Of a DNA stretch of 64,000 bases, positions 54,570-64,000 are shown in pieces. Each line of letters opens with the position of its first letter. Position 1 is the first letter of the stretch. Source of the DNA: Branchiostoma floridae. Taxonomy: Eukaryota; Chordata; Leptocardii; Amphioxiformes; Branchiostomatidae. The stretch is taken from the NCBI RefSeq assembly GCF_000003815.2, contig NC_049982.1, positions 3,212,663 to 3,276,662 of the forward strand, in the 5' to 3' direction. The notes below the pieces were generated by a model. That model was not told the DNA's origin and made no database searches. It was given only the letters and a program-made list of their open reading frames with translations. The translations under genes were made by a program, and so were the position numbers.

Positions 54570-54740
54570 AATAGGCCGTTTCGCCACAATGTCAGTTCGC
54601 CACAGTCGTTTCGCTACAAGGCAAGTCCTTTCGAAACTAGGCACAAGTCATTTCGCCACAAAGCACAAGCCAACATCATGTCCAGTCGCTTGAGTATTTG
54701 GAGTAAAACGCAAGCCATTTCGTCACATTTGAAGTGTCAT
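54570..54740. repeat. Clustered 'tttcgccaca' words
   Basis: 'gtttcgccaca', 'agttcgccaca', 'gtttcgctaca', 'catttcgccaca' and 'catttcgtcaca' recur at 20-60-bp spacing, a degenerate short-period repeat. Confidence 0.55.
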
Positions 54741-54942
54741 TTCTCCAGGTAGCCAGATGAATCTGTGTCGTAGAAACTCCTCCGAACTTCGCCGCCGTGA
54801 GTTCTAGGACGCGGGTTCGAGTCGGCGCAGGAGAATGTATCAATATTGGTAAAGTAATTTGCTTTCCTGTATCCTTTCGCTGCTCTTTCAGAAGCATGCG
54901 TTCCTTGGATGTAAAACTACGCTAACGTTGTTTTGCCCTTTG

Positions 54943-55793
54943 CTCTACGGAAACCCAGAGTTGTTTCTGCAAACATCCCCGCACACGTTAGGGTCGGAGG
55001 CCGAGCAAAGAACGGACTAAGAAACACGTGTCTTTTTCAGAAATGAAAGCCAACCCGACTTAACCTCTGACTTTGACCTGTCCAATCCAAAGTAAATACT
55101 AAAGCAAGGTGGTCTCGTGGTTGGTGACTCTAAACGTTCTGAGTTTGAATCGATATCCCTGGCAGACTCCAAAGTTGTGCCGCTTGGAAAAATCGAAGGA
55201 CACTCCACGCCTATTTTCACTCTCGACGTAGGTGAAAATAATAACCTATCTTCGGTTCGGGATGTCCTCTGGGATGTAACATCGACTATCATAATTCCGG
55301 CAGGTGCCATTATACCGCCACCTCAAAAAACGTTAGTATAGAGTTCTTCACAAGATCGTCTAGAACACCTAATGTTAAATATCCTAAATGTAATACATTT
55401 CAGATATTTAGGTGCTGAAGACAATCTTGAGAAGGCCTCTATTACAACGTTTTTTGAGGTGGCGGTATAATGGCACCTGCCGGAATTATGCGAATGCATG
55501 TTAACTAGGATTTGTAAATTTTCTACCTCTGTATCTACAAAACTGGTATGTTACCCCTAAAGTTGGTTACCGGTTACGCGGAGCAAACAAATGTCGCCGA
55601 ACCTGTGGCCGCTGTACAAACGTCCGGACGCTGTGGTTCAGTGGTACAGGGGCGGTCAAAGTCACAGGTTAAGTCGGTTTGGCTCTCAGTTCTGGAAACA
55701 ACACGTGTTTCGTGGTCCGTTCTCTGCTCGGCCTCCGGCCCCTGCATGTGAGGATGTTTGCAGAACAACTCTGGGTTTCCGTAAAGGCGACGA
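54943..55793. mobile_element. ~850-bp foldback element with 140-bp arms
   Basis: Left arm (about 54943-55085: 'tacggaaacccagagttg' through 'ttaacctctgactttgacc') is the imperfect reverse complement of about 55634-55793. The loop contains the separate perfect inverted repeat at 55290-55490. No transposase frame is visible. Confidence 0.8.
55290..55490. mobile_element. Nested MITE with perfect 45-bp arms
   Basis: Arms 55290-55334 and 55446-55490 are exact reverse complements ('cataattccggcaggtgcc' outward, 'aaaacgtt' inward). It lies inside the larger foldback element and so inserted later. Confidence 0.9.
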
Positions 55794-56079
55794 TGATGGT
55801 GGTGGTGATAGTGAAAGTTATGGAAAGCCCGGAGTCAGTTGTGACGGTGTCCCGACCCTGGTGATGGGTCATGACCCTGATGACGGGGTCACGACCCTGC
55901 CGTGACCTCACGCGAACATTCAAACGGTCTCTCATCATGGGTCTGAACAATTAAAAAACTAGATGTTCGAAGTATCTTTTCAATATATCCGAGCCGTACA
56001 ATATATTAATTCCCCACTCCCAAAAACAAACAAATGTGTCAGACGGTCTATAATTACTTCACTACAATTACATAATCTC

Positions 56080-57190
56080 TGAAGGATATCTTTTTCAATA
56101 ACTTGGCTATGTTCAGAAGTTAGAGCTATAGCAGTACTGGATTACCCCTCATAAACAAACTACTTTTTAGTAGTGTATAAAGACCGCCTACTGTAACTAT
56201 GGTCGTGTCCATTAATTAAAGTGCCGTTATACTAGTTATACCGGGCAGCCCTCTCGTCTGGTGCCTTTTATAGTGAGCGCGATATGCTCGCTATGACCAC
56301 ATGCTCGTTAAAAGGCTATCAGGGTTCGGTACGGACTATTACAGGGTCCAGTTCAGCATATGTTTGAAGATACAAGCCGGTTGTTACCCCAGTGAGAAAC
56401 GAAGGTATTGTTTTTGTCGTCACGGTCCATGTGTCTGTTTCCGGATATTCCTGGTCAGCATAACTTTAACCTCTGGATGGATTGTAATAACATTCATACA
56501 TCATGCGGGTATGTGTTCGTAAGACGAAGGTCAGCGTCGATTAAGGATCCCCTTGCGTGTCACTTCGATGCTGCAGGCAGCAGAACTTCTGAGTTTTGTC
56601 CTGGACATGCTGTGGTCTTGTTTCCTTCTCATTTGTGTGGCCGAGGGGATGGGAGATGGCGACACTATATATGGCTAAACATAAGTCGGGGTTCATACTA
56701 TAGATTTGAATTTTCTTCCATGTTTGGCGCTTACGTCTCTTGCGTATTGTTTACTATTAACTGTTGGTTGTTTAGTGCTGATATATTGTTGATGGTTGTT
56801 TACTGATTGTTGTTAGTTGTTTACTGCCGGTTCTCTGTAGCTGACCCTAACATATGTTCCGTGTTCTTTGCATGTAAATAACGTTTTCAAGCGAGTAAAT
56901 CGAACCCTCGTGACAAAAGCGAAATTCCAATTTTTCCCATTTTAAGAATTCAGGAGGGGTCTATTTCGTCCTAATAGTCACAAAGCATGACAAATCGTAT
57001 TGAAATGAATATAAGGGGTCCTTTCCATCGAGAGGATTAAAAACTAGACCCCATAACTGTCCAAGACTCAAGATACCAAAACCGGAAGTTCTGCTGCAGT
57101 ACCATAGCAAGCCGCCTAACATATAATCATTTCAAAATCTCACCATGGCTCCCATACCAAATGTCATCTAGGCCTTCTAGAGTCGAAGCA
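56080..57190. other. No gene seen
   Basis: AT-rich DNA with short frames only; nothing recognisable on either strand. Confidence 0.5.
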
Positions 57191-57480
57191 AAGGGATTGA
57201 CAACTATTCTGGTCTAGCAAGGGTAGGAAATTTCCTGAGAAACCTTGGTTAACCCTGCTAATAACTATTCAGGGGTAGGAAATTTCCGGAGAAGCCCTGC
57301 CAACCCCATTGACTCAGACACTCTGTTTGGATCGATCTGTGACTATCATGATGTTCCTGACAGAGGAAGAAGAGACGCTGTTTCAGTCTTGTCCATGTTA
57401 CCTGTAACCTTCGGGCGATCAAGGGTAGAAACAAATCACGACCACAGCATGTCCAGAACACGAGATATCAAAACTGGGAT
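57190..57480 (+). mobile_element. Degenerate copy of the 22.1-kb SINE-like repeat
   Basis: 'gggtaggaaatttccggag' and 'atcatgatgttcctgaca' to 'gaagagacgctgtt' parallel 22140-22275. The first part is itself duplicated (57205 and 57270). Confidence 0.5.
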
Positions 57481-57561
57481 TTAATGTTTGCCCTGCAGTA
57501 CCTTAGAAAGCAGCTAGGGGGCCATTATCGAGCATGACCTTCGTTTCCCAACCCATGCCTA

Positions 57562-57726
57562 GTCTCCAAGCAGACCCTACGGTGCCTTAGAGATTGTATC
57601 AAAGCTGGCAAAGGAGTATAGCCGGCACCGGTGCCCGTTTGACTTCCTTAATCTCACTTTGGCCGGCTATACTCTTTGGCCAGCTTTGATACTATCTCTA
57701 AGGCACCGTAAGGTCTGCTTGGAGAC
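57562..57726. mobile_element. Palindromic MITE, GTCTCCAAGCAGACC ends
   Basis: 165 bp, near-palindromic, flanked by TA on both sides. Arms run 'gtctccaagcagaccctac' inward to 'gccggc'. Best-preserved of the three family members (others at 11613 and 31065). Confidence 0.92.
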
Positions 57727-57940
57727 TAACCCTTGCCCATCTACCAATATAATTAGGATCCCTCCACGGCTTCTCGAGTTAACGTTATCTTGACTACTGA
57801 CACACGACACCTAAACATAACTCTTCAGTAAAACCTCTGCGTGAACATCAGACCCGACACCATGGCCCGGACCTGGCGCGGCGCCCGCGCGGAAAGGTTG
57901 GCATATTCGGTATGTGAGCACGACATAAACTCAGGCAGGG

Positions 57941-58187
57941 NNNNNNNNNNNNNNNNNNNNNNNNNNNNNNNNNNNNNNNNNNNNNNNNNNNNNNNNNNNN
58001 NNNNNNNNNNNNNNNNNNNNNNNNNNNNNNNNNNNNNNNNNNNNNNNNNNNNNNNNNNNNNNNNNNNNNNNNNNNNNNNNNNNNNNNNNNNNNNNNNNNN
58101 NNNNNNNNNNNNNNNNNNNNNNNNNNNNNNNNNNNNNNNNNNNNNNNNNNNNNNNNNNNNNNNNNNNNNNNNNNNNNNNNNNNNNNN
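57941..58187. other. Assembly gap (247 N)
   Basis: Gap of estimated size. Open frames that cross it are meaningless. Confidence 1.
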
Positions 58188-58309
58188 TACACAGTAGACA
58201 CTGCCCTAGGGCTGTAAGACATCTGAGATGACGACTTCCTTGCCTTGTTCTCAACTGTGATATGTCATGTCCCGACTCCCTGTCTTCGTTCTTGGGCCAA
58301 TATACGCTT

Positions 58310-58560
58310 GTGAGCAAAACACTACTACATGGGGATCGTAGCCTCCACCAGGCCTTCTTACGGGGGTATGGGGATCGTAGGATGCCGAAAAAAATCGGGA
58401 AATTAGCTAAAGGAGTCTGTCCACGCTTAGGTACGTGTTTCCCCTGCTTGGCAGGCCAACTCCGGATCCTCTGCAGGTAGCAAAACTCTCCTGGCAAACT
58501 ATTCCCCCTATAATAGCCAGCGTAGTTGACAGTCCTGTAGAGACTAGAGAAGTGGAGTCT
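58310..58560. mobile_element. Relic of a 'gtctctacca' type MITE
   Basis: 'ccaccaggccttcttacggg', 'ccagcgtagttgacag' and 'tgtagagactaga' match parts of 63230-63440. Inverted symmetry is weak. Confidence 0.5.
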
Positions 58561-59262
58561 CGTGGACTGCGTGGATCGTTCCCACGTGGTCCTTCCACAG
58601 TGATTACACAAGCGGCAGCTTTCACAATATTTACCTCGCCTGGGGAGTATTTCTCGTCAAACGGCTCCTGTTGTTCAGCTGAGACGGAAGCATCGTCACA
58701 TCTTGAACCCATCTCGCGACCGAAGTCGGAGGAAACTCGTAGATGTGCTCGTAGTTTTTCTCGAGCCAACATGTTATCTGTTGTTCTCGCATCTTGTGTT
58801 TGTTTATTGAAGTACTGAAGAGATAGAATGACTGACAGTCCCCTTTAGTGCACACAAACAAAGTCGACTAACGATGAAAGACTGATATAAACAGATGTCG
58901 TACGCCTGGACAAGGGGTGAATGGGCGTCAGAACCAAAGGTACGTAACAACATCACCATAGCAACCACTGTCCAAGAACCCACCAAACTTTCCTTTCCAA
59001 TAGGCCCCACTAGGACTATGTACACATCATATGTTAGTATCTGTTTTATTCAAGGTTCTTTACTTATAATCTGATATCTATATTTCTATCTCTTTTACTC
59101 TTTTAGTTCTTCAGCTAGATCCAGTATTTTTTTCCTTACTTGATATACAGCGTCGCCATGCACTTTAGCGAGTCTCGAATAGACTCCCCGTACCTGTGTA
59201 TAAAACGCTTGTCTGTTTCTGACCTGGAGAAGTGACAATGTCATGTTCCCTGCATGCAGAGA

Positions 59263-59760
59263 AGACACAGACTAAACAGCACGGGGGAGAAACTTTCCTC
59301 GGGGGGCCTCCGACCGCACGGCGGACGCGGTTCGCTTGGAGGCGGCACGCTAGGCCGCAGTCCTCTCCGCGTAAACACCGGCGGACCCCGGGTGTAAATC
59401 TGGCCGTTATGGTCCCACGCTGTGACAGGTGTACCTACCTACCTACACGGGGGAGAAACTTTCCTCGGGGAGTCTCCGAGCGCACGGCGGACGCGGTTCG
59501 CTTGGAGGCGGCACGCTAGGCCGCAGTCCTCTCGGTGTAAACACCGGCGGACCCGGGTGTAAATCTGGCCGTTATAACGTTACTGTCCCACGCTGTGACA
59601 AGTGTTCCTACCTACCTACCTACACGGGGGAGAAACTTTCCTCGGGGGGCCTCCGAGCGCACGGCGGACGCGGTTCGCTTGGAGGCGGCACGCTAGGCCG
59701 CCGTAAATACCGGTGGACCCTCACGTAAATCTGACCGTTATAACGTTACTGTCCCACGCT
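59263..59760. repeat. GC-rich minisatellite, ~170-bp unit x3
   Basis: Units start 'cacgggggagaaactttcct' at 59280, 59446 and 59623 and include 'acggcggacgcggttcgctt' and 'gtgtaaatctggccgtta'. Very CpG-rich. Open frames across it follow from the repeat. Confidence 0.93.
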
Positions 59761-60115
59761 GTGACAGGTGTACACTACTACAACTGGGAGTCAGAGAGCG
59801 GTTAATGACCCTCTACTATGCATCGCGTCAGTGACCCTCACGTAAATCTGGCCGTTATAACGTTACTGTCCCACGCTGTGACAGCTGTACCTACCTACCT
59901 ACCTACCTGGTTCCACGCTGTGACAGGCAGGTGTACAATACTACAACTGGGAGTCAGAGAGCGGTCAGTGACCCTCACGTAAATCTGGCCGTTATAACGT
60001 TACTGTCCCACGCTGTGACAGGTGTACCTACCTACCTACCTACCTGGTTCCACGCTGTGACAGGTGTACAATACTACAGCTGAGAGTTAGAGAGCGGTCA
60101 GTGACCCTCTACTAT
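59760..60115. repeat. Second minisatellite sharing sub-blocks with the first
   Basis: Three units of 'cacgctgtgacaggtgta', (CCTA)n, 'tactacaactgggagtcaga', 'gcggtcagtgaccctcacg' and 'taacgttactgtccc'. Rearranged from the blocks at 59263-59760. Confidence 0.9.
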
Positions 60116-60375
60116 ATCCATCACGCCGCATCAGCGTTTTCTTCCTCATTCCAACACAGCTGGCATATTATTGATACGTTTTCTTCTAATTGAAAAGGCA
60201 AATCTTATTATTACAGAAGTGTTTCTCAGGCCAGCCGTTCCCTGTCGGCATATCCGCATGTCCCCAGCGTCGTATCGTGACCGCCCGGTATGTGTTAACT
60301 TCTGCCCTAATCCCACCTACACGTTCGGGGTTTCCGAGCTCCGCACGCTCTTATTTTGTTGCATGTATATTTATT

Positions 60376-60570
60376 ATTTTGTTACATGTATATTTATAAA
60401 GCATATCTGTTCTTACATTTTCAATATCACAAAGAAACGAGAAGAAGCCGAATGTACGCAGTAGAATACGATTCTTGAGTAGTGTAGATTCATTGTATCA
60501 TGTTGTATCGTTTGTTGTGACCTGTACTGAACCCAGTGGGTATGTATGTACAATAAAGGTCTTCATTCAT
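60376..60570 (+). pseudogene. Short 3' end of the 36.4-kb retrotransposon family
   Basis: Carries only the last ~24 codons (KHICSYIFNITKKREEAECTQ minus a few) and the 3' UTR ending 'ggtcttcattcattcatt'. It preserves the 3' UTR without the SINE seen at 36810-37311. Confidence 0.8.
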
Positions 60571-61481
60571 TCATTGTGCAACGGATGCAGTGAAAGATGG
60601 AAATTCTCTCATTAGCCACCTGAAAGAAACAAGCTTTCCGAAACAATCATTACAATTTCCAGCAGATTTCACCATCTAGAAGACATCCTGTCCAACACAT
60701 CACATGTTTACTGTAAAACTCATAAAACATAAACTCCAATGAAGACGTCCCCATATAATGTACGTAGAAATACCAGATTGATCAATATAATAGACATTAT
60801 CGTAAGGTTTTGTTTTTACGTTAGGCCACAGCAAGTGAATTCTATGGATGACATCAGCGCGTGCATTAATTTTCGCCTGATTTCAGGGGAAAAAAAAACA
60901 AGGTTTTTTTCGTCGGAGATGGTCAACATGACGAGAAAGTACCAAAACGGGCAAATATGTTGTGCTGTAGGCTAATGGCTGTACTTGTAAAAGTGACACT
61001 AGCCAGGTAGCCATGACTGTAGTTATAGAAGTGAAACTAAAAATTTAGTTAGATAGTTGTAAAAGTGGCCCAAATATGGAAGCCTGAGTGTTGTTACCAT
61101 GTTGGTAAATGATACCAGTCTACCACACTAGTGTCACCTTACACTAGTTCACGTCTTAAATACAGGAATGAATGCCTTGTAGGCTGTGATACCATGTTTC
61201 GTCGCTTGAATTCTTTTTTTACGTTTATAGTGCGTATATTTGGAAAATTTAGTCATCTTGTTTTTTTACCCATCTTGTTTTTTTTTCGCCCTATCTCACT
61301 ATTTTTGCCGTCTGCAGTGTCATCCATAAAATGTACTTGCTGTTGCCTTATTGTGCCTGTCTGTGCCCTTGCAATGTACCTACGGGCTTTAAGTTACAAA
61401 TTGTTGTATTGTGTTCATTCCCAAGTTCAATAGCGTTTATTTTATTTTATTTTTATTTTTTCTCTTAACCCTATCCAGACT

Positions 61482-61500
61482 GGGGGGGGGGGGGGGGGGG
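61482..61500. repeat. G19 homopolymer
   Basis: Nineteen consecutive G. The exact length is likely unreliable. Confidence 0.9.
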
Positions 61501-61888
61501 CTAAAAGTGCCTGCGCCAACTTTGACCTCCTATAGCTCCCAAACAGCTTGTGCTAGAACAACCAAACTTAGCGAGTTTTCCTAAAATATTGTTGGCAACA
61601 ATTTAAAAAAATTGAGTAAGTTTATGATTTTTCGCGTTGCCATGGCAACGGTTTTCTGAAAGGCAAATTTTACAAAAATCACTAATTTTGGTTTAAACAA
61701 TGGGATTTAAAGATTTTCTTGCTAAACTTAACTTCTTTTCATATATCTTTAATATCTAACACATCTTAGTTAAACATTTATAATTAGATATTCATAAATT
61801 ATGCTAATGACAAACATATCGCGACATTTTCCACGCACAAGTTTTAAATCAACTTCGCGCCGTTCACGTTGTTTCCACGTTTGGCGGT

Positions 61889-62228
61889 AAAGGTGCCCTC
61901 TCACTGCACTTACGCCACGCTGGCGCCAATGCGGGGTTCGCAAGCTACTCAACGAATTTCAGAGATAAAGATCGAATTTTCTTACTTTTTGTGTATTTTG
62001 TCGTCTTCTGAGTCATACAAGACAAGTCTGAGTGGAGAAGAAGGATCCATTGCATGCGACCTGTGAAGGCATCCCAGAGATGTCCACGTTCAAGGTTCAA
62101 GGTGAGTCATACTTTTACGTATCACGCAATATCTAAATTCTAAAAAAATCGGAGAAAATACCTAAAACAGTGACGCAGTGAACGAACCCCGCAGTGACGC
62201 AAGCTTGACGCAAGTGCAGTGAGACCTT
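61889..62228. mobile_element. ~340-bp MITE, AAGGTGCCCTCTCACTGCAC ends
   Basis: Left end 'aaggtgccctctcactgcac' pairs with right end 'gtgcagtgagacctta'. The flanks 'ccacgtttggcggtaa' and 'ccacgtttggctgtaaat' also resemble each other, so it may sit within a repeat. No ORF. Confidence 0.78.
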
Positions 62229-62392
62229 AAATCCGCCCTGCCCATGAACTCCACGTTTGGCTGTAAATCCGCCCTTCCTCTGAACCCAGCCGCTCGTGTT
62301 TTCCCGAGACGTTCACCCTCCTGCCCGAGTCTCCCCTAACACACATTAACACACAGACGGCACCATCAGGGCTCTATTTGCGGCAGGCAGGG

Positions 62393-62650
62393 TCAGATGG
62401 CTCCCAAACTCAACATTCACTCCCGCGATCTGTCACACCATGTCAGATGGCCCCCCAAACTCAACATTCACTCCCGCTATCTGTTACACCATGTCAGATG
62501 GCCCCCAAACTCAACATTCACTCCCGCGATCTGTCACACCATGTCAGATGGCCCCCCAAACTCAACATTCACTCCCGCTATCTGTTACACCATGTTAGAT
62601 GGCCCCCAAACTCAACATTCACTCCCGCGATCTGTCACACCACGTCACTC
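62393..62650. repeat. 51-bp minisatellite x5
   Basis: Units of 'gtcagatggcccccaaactc' followed by 'aacattcactcccgc', alternating two subtypes ('cgatctgtcac' and 'tatctgttac'), so the higher-order unit is about 103 bp. Confidence 0.95.
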
Positions 62651-63042
62651 TTCTATCCACAACTAGCAACCTGCACACACACACAGCTAGCCCTTCGATA
62701 TCACAGTGTGACCATAAAACTTGTCTCCTAGCATGACCGTGACCGAGACAATGCAATAATTCGTAGTATCATATTCTCGGTTCGCGACTGAGCGTATGTA
62801 ACAGTTTTTACCGGCTCACGCGTGCACGGGAAGAGACGTAACCCTAGCCCGACCCAGAGCGCCGGGCGGCCCCTACTCCGCAGGTCGGCGACATTTTAAC
62901 AAGTTGTTTCTATTTTGAAACTCAACTTTGAGCTGAAGTGGCATTTCTCCTTTCGTCGCTAATGAGTTCCTCTTGGAATCGAAAAGCAGCGCTGCACCCG
63001 ACCTAGCCTTCTGTTCTACTGAATACGGACAGTCAAATTATA

Positions 63043-63225
63043 GTCTCTACCAGACTCCGGATCACTGGAAAATCGTAGAAATGGAACAAATAGAGAGGAA
63101 TATAACCGGCCAGGGAACAGCTCGCGTGCTGTTCCCTGGCCGGTTATATATTCCTCTGGCCGGCTTACTCCTCTGATTTGTTCCATTTCTACGATTTTTC
63201 CAGCGATCCGGAGTCTGGTAGAGAC
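63043..63225. mobile_element. 183-bp near-perfect palindromic MITE
   Basis: Starts GTCTCTACCAGACTCCGG and ends CCGGAGTCTGGTAGAGAC, with TA on both sides. The centre is a further palindrome around 'gctcgcgtgc'. The whole element could fold into one long hairpin. Confidence 0.93.
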
Positions 63226-63229
63226 TAGT

Positions 63230-63445
63230 CAAATTAGGCAACAGGCCTTCCTACGGAGGTATGGATCGTCAGGTTCGGCAACAAGGGGAATAATTGTTCA
63301 GGAGAGTGAGTACTGCCGGAGGGTAACGTTTCCCCCTCCGGGCGGCCAGTCAAACCTATGATGGAAAAACTCCACCGGCAATTTACTGCCCCTGCAGCCA
63401 GCGTAGTCAGTTTGGTAGAGGCTACCAAATCATCGGGATAGCAAA
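63230..63445. mobile_element. Diverged MITE of the same group
   Basis: 'caggccttcctacggaggta' at the left and 'cagcgtagtcagtttggtag' at the right match the relic at 58310-58560. It directly abuts the 63043 element. Positions 63450-64000 show no recognisable gene. Confidence 0.5.
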
Positions 63446-64000
63446 TCTGTTTCCGTTTCGAAAATCCAACTGCGACCAAAAGTGACATTTACTCCTTTCA
63501 TGGCTGATATGAGCTGGGAAGCGGAAATTTGCGCTGCCCGGGCCGCCATGTGAATGATGACAGTTCCGCATCAGCGCGGCGTCACGGTCGGGACACATAT
63601 TTCCCCTGACCGGGTTCAGCAGACCACCGATAGCATCTCCTCTGCCGACACCTCAGAAGACGGGGATGAAGGAACAAACCTGTACCCACCATCGCGCGGG
63701 TGACATTCCTAAGACGTGGCGGAGAGACTTTAAGAAACGAGAGCCCGACGTCTGGGGACGAACGCCGCCCCCGAGCGCCCGTCGGCACATTTGTGTTCTT
63801 AACCCCAGGTTAGATCAACTCAAACATCGGCACAACAGCAGGTTCTGACGGGTGATTATCGCACATAAACAACACGGGAACAGCATGTAAACAGGACGGG
63901 AACAGGACGACAGATGACGAGAAGGATGATCAATGATAGATGGACGATGCTTATCCGGAGTGAACGTTTCGGGAATTCTCCAGCTTTGAGGAGGGCAGAG

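Noticed and set aside
57841-58611. Frames crossing the 247-N gap, including one starting MARTWRGARAERL
   Set aside because: Most of their length is N. The flanking sequence shows no recognisable domain.

Overview
The window looks like a scaffold from a cephalochordate (amphioxus, Branchiostoma-like) genome. The genes are eukaryotic, with many small exons and GT-AG introns. The proteins are closest to chordate families: ACSS3, calumenin, and an intronless class A GPCR resembling olfactory-type receptors. The intergenic DNA is packed with short inverted-repeat transposons, tRNA-derived SINEs and non-LTR retrotransposon fragments. Species is not determinable from sequence alone. Eight N gaps are present; six are exactly 100 bp, so placeholders, and two pairs of repeats abut gaps in a way that suggests haplotype redundancy in the assembly.

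Layout. 1-5.9 kb: repeats and MITEs, no gene seen. 6.1-8.5 kb (+): single-exon seven-transmembrane receptor with a very long Pro/Gln repeat tail. 8.5-13 kb: MITE-rich intergenic DNA. 13.6-24.9 kb (-): twelve in-frame exons of an ACSS3-like mitochondrial acyl-CoA synthetase; the C-terminal exons are not in the window. 25-30.5 kb: probable long 3' UTR/intergenic DNA with a 1.25-kb duplication. 30.5-38.6 kb (-): calumenin-like ER EF-hand protein with a C-terminal HDEF. 40.0-41.5 kb (+): 5'-truncated non-LTR reverse transcriptase. 43.0-51.2 kb (-): a second CREC-type six-EF-hand gene in the same orientation, but its C-terminus is replaced by a ~720-residue Tyr/Arg/Thr repeat domain and a Lys-rich tail. 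51.3-64 kb: no convincing gene; MITEs, foldback elements, minisatellites and retroelement ends.

The most striking theme is that all three multi-exon genes carry minisatellites that straddle exon-intron borders. At least ten borders are involved. Each repeat unit carries a piece of exon, the splice donor or acceptor, and flanking intron, and unit lengths range from 45 to 182 bp. Many copies keep a usable splice site and some keep the reading frame. Together with the novel CREC + RYRYD-repeat fusion protein this is the part most worth a second look. Exon models below were derived by hand from splice consensus, reading-frame phase and family similarity; no alignment or search was run.
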